Origin: Streptomyces fumanus
Lineage (GTDB): Bacteria; Actinomycetota; Actinomycetes; Streptomycetales; Streptomycetaceae
DNA: 64,000 nucleotides
Reading direction: 5' to 3'
NCBI RefSeq assembly: GCF_014655295.1
Contig: NZ_BNBI01000021.1
Coordinates: forward strand, 1-64,000
Under the pieces are notes generated by a model that worked only from the letters and a program-made list of their open reading frames with translations, was not told the DNA's origin and ran no database searches. Below, one piece after another: positions 58,265 to 64,000 of the stretch (its first letter is position 1; every line of letters starts with the position of its first letter). Position numbers and translations under genes: made by a program.

Positions 58265-59230
58265 GTGAGCGCGGTGAGCGCCCTCACCGTCCTCCTCGCC
58301 CTGCTCGCGGCGCTGTCCAACGCCGCCGCCTCGGTACTGCAGCGCCGGGCCGCCGCCCAGGACGCCGCGGGCGCCGAACCCGGCCGTCCGGTGCGCTGGC
58401 TGCTGCGGCTGCTGCGCGACCCGTACTGGGTGGGGGGTGCCGCCCTGCTCGCGGTGACGACGGTGCTCCAGGCGGCGGCGCTGGCGGTGGGCAGTCTGGC
58501 CGTGGTCCAGCCGCTGATGGCGACCGAACTGCTGTTCACCCTGGTGGTCGGCAGCGCGGTCTTCCACCGGCGTCCCGACCGGCGGACCTGGCTGGCGTTC
58601 GGGGCTCTTGCGGTGGGGCTGGCGCTGTTCCTGGGCGCCGCCGCGCCCTCCGCGGGCCGGGACACGGCGTCCTCCGGCCGGTGGGCGGTGGCCGGGGCGG
58701 TGCTGCTCGGTGCGGTGGCCGCGCTCGCCGCGGCCGGACGGCTGACCCGGGGTGCCCCGCGTGCGGCGCTGTTCGGCTCGGCGTCGGCGGTGGCGTTCGG
58801 CGCGACGGCGGCGCTGCTCAAGGAGTTCACCGGGCGGCTTCCCCAGGGGGTGGGCACCGCGCTGACCCAGTGGCCGCCGTACGTCACCGCGGCCGTGGGC
58901 GCGATCAGCTTCCTGCTGCTGCAGAGCGCGCTGCGCGCCGGGACGCTGGCCGCCTCCCAGCCCGCGCTCACCCTCGGCGACGCCCTGACCAGCGTGGCGC
59001 TGGGCTGGGCGCTGTTCGGCGAGCAGATCGCGCTCGGGCTGCGGATCGTGCCCGAGGTGCTCGGCGTGGCCCTCATCGGCGTCGGCAGCGTGGGCCTGGC
59101 CCGCGCACCCTCGGTGCACGGCACGTGGGACACGGCGTCGCCGGCGGCGAACGGATCGGGCTTCGCCCCACGGCACCCCGAGGAACCACCCGCCACCGGT
59201 CCCGGGCGCCGGAAGGAGGGTGACGGATGA
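58265..59230 (+). CDS. DMT (drug/metabolite) family transporter
   Basis: 321 residues, about nine or ten membrane segments. LAALSNAAASVLQRRAA, AVGSLAVVQPLMATELLFTLV, ASQPALTLGDALTSVALGWALFGE fit the EamA/NIPA-like DMT group, often called magnesium or lipid-related transporters, substrate unproven. The hydrophilic tail (last ~30 residues) extends into a 4-bp overlap (ATGA) with the deacetylase gene. Confidence 0.87.
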   Translation: MSAVSALTVLLALLAALSNAAASVLQRRAAAQDAAGAEPGRPVRWLLRLLRDPYWVGGAALLAVTTVLQAAALAVGSLAVVQPLMATELLFTLVVGSAVFHRRPDRRTWLAFGALAVGLALFLGAAAPSAGRDTASSGRWAVAGAVLLGAVAALAAAGRLTRGAPRAALFGSASAVAFGATAALLKEFTGRLPQGVGTALTQWPPYVTAAVGAISFLLLQSALRAGTLAASQPALTLGDALTSVALGWALFGEQIALGLRIVPEVLGVALIGVGSVGLARAPSVHGTWDTASPAANGSGFAPRHPEEPPATGPGRRKEGDG

Positions 59231-59334
59231 GCGGACGGGTGTCCGACGGGCGGGCGGTGCGGATGAATGGACGGGGGTCCGGCGGACGGGCGGTGCGAAT
59301 GAGCAGACAGGCACCCGGCGGGCGCCCGCTCCGC
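59227..59334 (+). repeat. Three 36-bp repeats at the start of the deacetylase gene, each with an ATG
   Basis: The gene start repeats as MSGRVSDGRAVR (59227), MNGRGSGGRAVR (59263) and MSRQAPGGRPLR (59299). Each unit begins with ATG, so there are three in-frame candidate starts; only the first has an SD (GGAGGG). Immediately after, a second 21-bp repeat encodes LAPCAVV/LAPCAVA. Confidence 0.85.
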
Positions 59335-60156
59335 GTACTGGCGCCGTGCGCCGTGGTGCTGGCCCCGTGCGCCGTGGCGCTCGCGCACATCGGGCCGGCC
59401 GCGACCTGGCTGCCGGGGGTGCGCCGCCGCTGGTGGCCCGGCCTGGCCGGACAGGGCCACCCCGGCCATGTCGCCCTCACCTTCGACGACGGCCCCGACC
59501 CGGTGTCGACGCCGCGCTTCCTCGACGTCCTGGACGACCTCGGCGTACGGGCGACCTTCTTCGTGCTGGGCGAGAACGTGTCGCGGTACCCGGCGGTGGC
59601 CCGCGAGACGGTCTCGCGGGGCCATGAACTCGCCGTGCACGGCTGGCGGCACGACCGGCCCTGGCTGCCGGCGCCGGGCCGGGACGCCCGCGAGCTGTAC
59701 CGGGCCGCCCGCGTGGTGTACGACGTGACCGGTCACCGGCCGCGCTGGTACCGCCCGCCCTACGGCATCCTCACCTCCGGTCGCTGGGCCGCCGCACGCC
59801 GCTGCGGACTGCGGCCGGTGCTGTGGACGGCGTGGGGCAGGGACTGGACGGCGGACGCCACCCCCGCGTCCGTACGGGCCACCGTCGCCGCCGATCTGCG
59901 CGGGGGCGGCACGGTGCTGCTGCACGACACCGACCACGCCTCCGCCCCCGGCAGTTGGCGGTCCGCCCTGGGCGCCCTCCCGCACATCGTCGACGCCTGC
60001 CGCACCGCGGCCCTGACGGTGGGCCCGCTCACCGGACACGGCATACGCGGCGAACCGGCCGCCCACCGGGAGGGGCCGGAACCCCCGTACCCGATGAGGC
60101 CGGTCACGCCGCCGTCTCCGACAGGTCCCGGTGGATCGGGGTGGTCGCTCCCGTGA
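59227..60156 (+). CDS. Polysaccharide deacetylase
   Basis: 309 residues with a NodB domain: TFDDGPDPVSTPRF (metal-binding Asp pair), HGWRHDRPW (His ligands), RPPYG and TVLLHDTDHA with the C-terminal catalytic His. The N-terminus is an Arg/Gly-rich cytoplasmic region followed by a hydrophobic segment, so membrane-anchored. Deacetylates an N-acetyl polysaccharide such as peptidoglycan. Co-transcribed with the DMT gene by a 4-bp overlap. Confidence 0.9.
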   Translation: MSGRVSDGRAVRMNGRGSGGRAVRMSRQAPGGRPLRVLAPCAVVLAPCAVALAHIGPAATWLPGVRRRWWPGLAGQGHPGHVALTFDDGPDPVSTPRFLDVLDDLGVRATFFVLGENVSRYPAVARETVSRGHELAVHGWRHDRPWLPAPGRDARELYRAARVVYDVTGHRPRWYRPPYGILTSGRWAAARRCGLRPVLWTAWGRDWTADATPASVRATVAADLRGGGTVLLHDTDHASAPGSWRSALGALPHIVDACRTAALTVGPLTGHGIRGEPAAHREGPEPPYPMRPVTPPSPTGPGGSGWSLP

Positions 60157-61234
60157 GCGGGACCCCCGTGCCCCCGCGGCGGAGGGCGATGATCTCCGCG
60201 GCGACGGACACCGCCGTCTCCTCCGGGGTACGGGCGCCCAGGTCGAGGCCGATCGGGGAGCGCAGCCGGGCCAGCTCGCGGTCGGTGAGGCCGGCCTCGC
60301 GGAGCTTGCGGAGACGGTCGGCGTGGGTGCGGCGCGAGCCCATCGCGCCGACGAACGCGACCGGCATCCGCAGGGCCTCGGTCAGCAGCGGTATGTCGAA
60401 CTTGGCGTCGTGGGTGAGCACGCACAGCACGGTCCGCGGGTCGGTGGCGGTGCCCCGCAGATAGCGGTGCGGCCAGTCGACGACGACCTCGTCGGCCTCC
60501 GGGAACCGGGCCGGCGTGGCGAAGACGGGCCGCGCGTCGCACACGGTCACGTGGTAGCCGAGGAACTTGCCGGCCCGTACCAGCGCCGAGGCGAAGTCCA
60601 CCGCGCCGAAGACGATCATCCGGGGCGGCGGCACGCTGGACTCGACGAGCAGGGTGAGGCCGCCGGGGCAGTGCGAACCGTCCTCGGACAGCTCGACCGT
60701 GCCGGTGCGGCCGGTGTCGAGCAGGGCCCTGGCCTGGTCCGCCGCCGTCCGGTCCAGCCCGGGGTGGCCGCCGAGGGTGCCCTCGGCCGGACCGTCGGAC
60801 CGGACGAGCAGTGCCCGCCCGAGCAGGTCGGCGGGGCCCCGGACCACCCGGGCGAGGGCGGCGGCCCCGCCCCGGGCCGCGGCCGCCAGCGCCTGCCGGA
60901 ACAGCTCCCGCTCGGCCGTGTCCGCGCGGACCGGCGTGACCAGCACGTCGATGACCCCGCCGCAGGTCAGGCCGACCGCGAAGGCGTCGTCGTCGCTGTA
61001 CCCGAACCGCTCGCGGACCGCCTCGCCGTCCCGCAGGGCCTGGGCGCACAGCTCGTACACCGCGCCCTCCACGCAGCCGCCGGAGACCGAGCCGATCGCG
61101 GTGCCCCCGGCGTCGACGGCGAGGGCGGCGCCGGGGCCGCGCGGGGCGCTGCCGCCGACGGAGGTGACGGTGGCGACGGCGAAGTCCCGGCCCTCCTCGA
61201 TCCAGCGGTGCAGCTCACCGGCGAGATCAAGCAT
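60104..61234 (-). CDS. XdhC family protein
   Basis: 376 residues. N-terminal XdhC_CoxI domain (FAVATVTSVGGSAPRGPGAAL, GSVSGGCVEGAVYE) and C-terminal Rossmann domain (MIVFGAVDFASALVRAGKFLG; HDAKFDIPLLTEAL). XdhC binds and inserts the sulfurated molybdenum cofactor into xanthine dehydrogenase-type enzymes. Its start overlaps the catalytic-subunit stop by 8 bp; its last 53 bp overlap the convergent deacetylase gene. Confidence 0.92.
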   Translation of the reverse strand: MLDLAGELHRWIEEGRDFAVATVTSVGGSAPRGPGAALAVDAGGTAIGSVSGGCVEGAVYELCAQALRDGEAVRERFGYSDDDAFAVGLTCGGVIDVLVTPVRADTAERELFRQALAAAARGGAAALARVVRGPADLLGRALLVRSDGPAEGTLGGHPGLDRTAADQARALLDTGRTGTVELSEDGSHCPGGLTLLVESSVPPPRMIVFGAVDFASALVRAGKFLGYHVTVCDARPVFATPARFPEADEVVVDWPHRYLRGTATDPRTVLCVLTHDAKFDIPLLTEALRMPVAFVGAMGSRRTHADRLRKLREAGLTDRELARLRSPIGLDLGARTPEETAVSVAAEIIALRRGGTGVPLTGATTPIHRDLSETAA

Positions 61235-63350
61235 GGCCGCCCGCCTCCAGGACGCGGTCGGGCCGGATCGGCAGGGTCCGGTGCCGTACGCCCGTGGCGT
61301 GCCAGACGGCGTTGGTGATCGCCGCCGCCGCGCCGACGATGCCGATCTCGCCGACGCCCTTGATGCCGACCGGGTCGTCCGGGTCGGGGTCGTCGACCCA
61401 GTCGGCCTCCACGCGGAGCACGTCGGCGTTGGTGGCGACGTGGTAGCCGGCGAGGTCGGCGCCGTAGAGGCCGCCGGTGTGGTCGCGGACCGCCTCCTCG
61501 TGCAGGGCCATGGAGATGCCCCAGATCATGCCGCCGACCAACTGGTTGCGCGCGGTGAGGGGGTTGACGATCCGGCCGGCGGCGAAGATGCCGAGCATCC
61601 GGCGCACCCGTATCTCGCCGGTGGTGGTGTCCACGGCGACCTCGGCGAACTGCGCCCCGAAGGAGTGCCGTTCCTTCTGCGCGAGGGAGGCCAGCGCCTC
61701 GGTGGTGTCGGACCGTACGGTGATGCCCTCGGGCGGGATGCCGGTGCCGAGGGCGAGCCGCTCGCGCAGTTCGGCGGCGGCGGCGCCCACCGCCCAGGCC
61801 CAGGAGCGGGTGCCCATGGAGCCGCCGGCGATCCCGGCCGGCCCGAAGTCGCTGTCGCCGATGTGCACCCGGACCCGGTCCGGCGTGGTCGCCAGGGCGT
61901 CGGCGGCGACCAGGGTGATGGCGGTACGGGCGCCGGTGCCGATGTCGGCGGCGGCGATCCGCACGGTGAAGGTGCCGTCCGGCTCGGCGGTCACCAGGGC
62001 CGTGGAGGGCAGGGCGCCGGCGCCGAAGGAGGCGGCGGCGGTGCCGGTGCCGAGCAGCCAGCGGCCCTCGCGGCGCACGCCGGGGCGGGGGTCGCGGTCG
62101 GCCCAGCCGAACCGGCGGGCGCCCTCGCGGAAGCAGGCGGCCAGGTTGCGGCTGCTGAAGGGCAGTCCGGAGACGGGCCCGGTCTCCGGCTCGTTGCGCA
62201 GGCGCAGGTCGATCGGGTCCAGGCCGCACTTCTCGGCGAGTTCGTCGAGGGCGGCCTCCAGGGCGAACGACCCGGGGGCCTCGCCCGGCGCGCGCATCCA
62301 GGTCGGGGAGGGCACGTCGAGGGGGACGACGTGGTTGGCGGTGCGGTGGGCGGCGGCGTCGTACATCACGCGGGCCACCCCGGCGCTCGGCTCGACGAAC
62401 TGGTAGACGGTGGACGTCTGGTTGAGCGAGCGGTGCTCCAGGGCGCGCAGCCGGCCGTCGGCGTCGGCGCCGAGCCGCACCCGCTGCACGGTGGGGCTGC
62501 GGTAGCCGGCCAGCGAGAACATCTGACGGCGGGCCAGCACCACGCGCACCGGGCGTTGCAGCATGGTGGCGGCCATGACGGCGGAGACCTGGTGGACGCG
62601 GAGGCCCTTGCTGCCGAAGCCGCCGCCGATGTGCTCGGAGCGGACCCGGACCGCGGACTCGTCCAGCGAGAACATCTTGGCCAGTTCGCCCTGGACCCAG
62701 GTGGTGCCCTGGTTGGAGTCGACGAGTTCCAGCCGGCCGCCGTCCCAGTAGGCGGTGGCCGCGTGCGGCTCCATCATGCTGTGGTGCTCTTCGGGGGTGC
62801 GGTACTCGACGTCCACCACGTGCGCGGACGCGGCGAGTTCGGCCGCCAGGTCGCCCTTCTCGGTCACCGCGGGCATATGGCCGTCGGCGGGGCGGGCGTC
62901 GGGACGGTCGCCGTCCAGGGCGGTGTCGTGCGGCTCGGTGTCGTAGTGCACGACGAGCGCCTCGGCGGCCTCCCGGGCCTGTTCGGGCGTCTCGGCGACG
63001 ACCAGGGCGACCGGCCAGCCGGCGTGCGGCACCCGGTCGTGCTGGAAGACGGCGGCGGTCGGGTCGGGGGCGCCGAGCATGCCGACGTAATCGGTCTCCA
63101 CGCGCGGGGCGTTGCCGTGGTGCAGCACGGTGAGCACGCCGGGCATGTCCAGGACGGGCCCGGTCTCGATGGCGCGGATCCGGCCGCGGGTGACGCTGGA
63201 GAGCACCAGCCAGCCGTGGGCGAGGTCGGCGAAGGGGATGTCGCCGGCGTAGCGGGCGGCGCCGGTGACCTTGTCGCGGCCCTCGACGCGGGTGTGCGCG
63301 GTGCCGACGGCGCCTTTCCGGGTCGTACGGCCGGTGGTGGCGGTGGTCAT
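61227..63350 (-). CDS. Xanthine dehydrogenase-type molybdopterin-binding subunit
   Basis: 707 residues, YagR/XdhA-like. MoCo-site signatures: EHHSMMEPHAATAYWDGG, SEHIGGGFGSKG, AADIGTGARTAITLVAADAL and VGIKGVGEIGIVGAAAAI with the catalytic Glu. Oxidises a purine or aldehyde with water as oxygen source. Length is typical of periplasmic-type YagR but no twin-arginine signal is visible, so it is probably cytoplasmic. ATG overlaps the FAD subunit stop by 4 bp. Confidence 0.94.
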   Translation of the reverse strand: MTTATTGRTTRKGAVGTAHTRVEGRDKVTGAARYAGDIPFADLAHGWLVLSSVTRGRIRAIETGPVLDMPGVLTVLHHGNAPRVETDYVGMLGAPDPTAAVFQHDRVPHAGWPVALVVAETPEQAREAAEALVVHYDTEPHDTALDGDRPDARPADGHMPAVTEKGDLAAELAASAHVVDVEYRTPEEHHSMMEPHAATAYWDGGRLELVDSNQGTTWVQGELAKMFSLDESAVRVRSEHIGGGFGSKGLRVHQVSAVMAATMLQRPVRVVLARRQMFSLAGYRSPTVQRVRLGADADGRLRALEHRSLNQTSTVYQFVEPSAGVARVMYDAAAHRTANHVVPLDVPSPTWMRAPGEAPGSFALEAALDELAEKCGLDPIDLRLRNEPETGPVSGLPFSSRNLAACFREGARRFGWADRDPRPGVRREGRWLLGTGTAAASFGAGALPSTALVTAEPDGTFTVRIAAADIGTGARTAITLVAADALATTPDRVRVHIGDSDFGPAGIAGGSMGTRSWAWAVGAAAAELRERLALGTGIPPEGITVRSDTTEALASLAQKERHSFGAQFAEVAVDTTTGEIRVRRMLGIFAAGRIVNPLTARNQLVGGMIWGISMALHEEAVRDHTGGLYGADLAGYHVATNADVLRVEADWVDDPDPDDPVGIKGVGEIGIVGAAAAITNAVWHATGVRHRTLPIRPDRVLEAGGHA

Positions 63351-64000
63351 CGGGCGGTCTCCTCGGCGAGTTCGGTCAGGACGGCCACGGCGAGGTTGCG
63401 CATGAGGGGCACCTTGTATCCGTTGTGGGGCAGGGGCCGGGCCGCGGCCAGCTCGGCGTCGGCGGCGGCGGCGAACGCCGCGGCGTCGGCCGGTGCCCCG
63501 GTCAGCGCCCGCTCCGCCGCGCGGGCCCGCCACGGCCGGGAGGCGACCGCGCCGAAGGCGAGGCGGGCCTCGTGGACGACGCCGTCGCGGACGTCGAGGG
63601 CGGCGGCGACCGAGCCGATCGCGAAGGCGTAGGAGGCGCGCTCGCGGACCTTGCGGTAGCGGGAGCGGGCGGCGACCGGGGCGGGCGGCAGGGTGACGCC
63701 GGTGATCAGCGCGCCCGGCGGCAGGGCGGTCTCCCGGTGCGGGGTGTCGCCCACCGGCAGGTAGAAGTCGCTCAGCGGCAACTCGCCCGGCCCGTCGGCG
63801 CTTTCGTAGGTGACGACGGCGTCGAAGGCGGTGAGGGCGACGCCCATGTCGGAGGGGTGCACGGCGACGCAGTGGTCGGAGGCGCCGAGGACGGCGTGGT
63901 TGTGGTGCTCGCCCTCGATCGCGGAGCAGCCGCTGCCGGGCTCGCGCTTGTTGCAGGGCCGGGTCACGTCGGTGAAGTAGCCGCAGCGGGTGCGCTGCAG
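63347..64000 (-). CDS. Xanthine dehydrogenase-type FAD-binding subunit, partial
   Basis: YagS/XdhB-like FAD subunit of a molybdenum hydroxylase, cut by the window edge. The visible part has the NKREPGSGCSAIEG block and HHNHAVLGASDHCVAVHPSDMG, then the CO-dehydrogenase flavoprotein C-terminal domain (SRYRKVRERASYAFAIGSVA). The reading frame stays open to 64000 without a stop, so the true start lies beyond. The FeS subunit should be farther out. Confidence 0.92.
   Translation of the reverse strand: MQRTRCGYFTDVTRPCNKREPGSGCSAIEGEHHNHAVLGASDHCVAVHPSDMGVALTAFDAVVTYESADGPGELPLSDFYLPVGDTPHRETALPPGALITGVTLPPAPVAARSRYRKVRERASYAFAIGSVAAALDVRDGVVHEARLAFGAVASRPWRARAAERALTGAPADAAAFAAAADAELAAARPLPHNGYKVPLMRNLAVAVLTELAEETAR

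Noticed and set aside
55955-59314. 1119-codon open frame on the minus strand
   Set aside because: Only 55955-57163 (the glycosyltransferase) has conserved motifs; the extension is antisense to the SDR, DMT and deacetylase genes.
60567-63632. 1021-codon open frame on the plus strand
   Set aside because: Antisense to the xanthine dehydrogenase subunits; no recognisable motif and skewed composition expected at 73% G+C.
1-64000. Mobile element or prophage
   Set aside because: No integrase, transposase, tRNA attachment site or terminal repeats; base composition is uniform apart from small AT-rich promoters.

Overview
The window is about 73% G+C, rich in GTG starts, and has gene families typical of Streptomyces: mycothiol-dependent isomerase, several actinobacterial DUFs, PaaX, FUSC and ROK/LacI sugar regulators. 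It reads as chromosomal sequence from a Streptomyces or close relative. I call 65 protein genes, the last cut by the window edge. I see no rRNA, tRNA, CRISPR array, insertion sequence, prophage or recognisable biosynthetic cluster. Genes are tightly packed and several convergent pairs overlap at their 3' ends.

Layout. 0.1-6 kb: a sugar ABC importer (binding lipoprotein, two permeases) with a GH1 beta-glucosidase, facing a ROK-family repressor. 6-14.4 kb: an MFS permease, a mycothiol-dependent enzyme, a small membrane protein, a NarL-type two-component system, a geranylgeranyl-reductase-like flavoprotein, an M20 dipeptidase and a P-loop/Nudix fusion. 14.5-19.3 kb: a small secreted protein, a ROK sugar kinase divergent from a LacI repressor, an unknown gene coupled to LacI, and a DUF6986 aldolase-like enzyme. 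19.4-24 kb: etfBA, flavin reductase, thioredoxin, PlsC acyltransferase, transglutaminase-like protein. 24-27.3 kb: a three-gene operon, DUF6421 - SDR - threonine aldolase. 27.5-33.2 kb: glycerophosphodiesterase, two GNATs, a VOC protein, a MarR/FUSC pair and a DUF5134-like membrane protein. 33.3-41 kb: PAP2 phosphatase, TetR, the secreted LVIVD-repeat protein divergent from a DUF305 lipoprotein, ferredoxin reductase, NCS2 nucleobase permease, ArsR. 41-49.9 kb: PL3 pectate lyase, PaaX divergent from an acyl-CoA dehydrogenase, BNR-repeat protein, Ung, an N-acetylglucosamine-kinase-like protein, a degenerate chelatase-fold protein, a YVTN lactonase. 50-54.5 kb: a second FUSC protein divergent from Lrp/AsnC, DUF4142, and a LysR effector domain without HTH divergent from DUF5997. 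54.5-60 kb: a four-gene operon (GT28-like glycosyltransferase, DUF2267, DUF1360, P-loop kinase), then SDR, DMT transporter and polysaccharide deacetylase. 60-64 kb: xanthine-dehydrogenase-type operon (FAD subunit, molybdopterin subunit, XdhC).

Functional threads are carbohydrate uptake and breakdown (GH1 operon, pectate lyase, sugar kinases), lipid and acyl metabolism (etfBA, PlsC, acyl-CoA dehydrogenase, glycerophosphodiesterase, PAP2), purines (NCS2, xanthine dehydrogenase) and envelope functions. Many genes carry a palindromic operator candidate beside a local regulator. About eleven genes have a -10 box ending 6-8 bases before the start codon, which suggests leaderless mRNAs. The most promising undescribed units are the DUF6421-SDR-aldolase operon, the LysR-effector/DUF5997 pair, the histidine-less CbiX-like protein and the LVIVD/DUF305 secreted pair.
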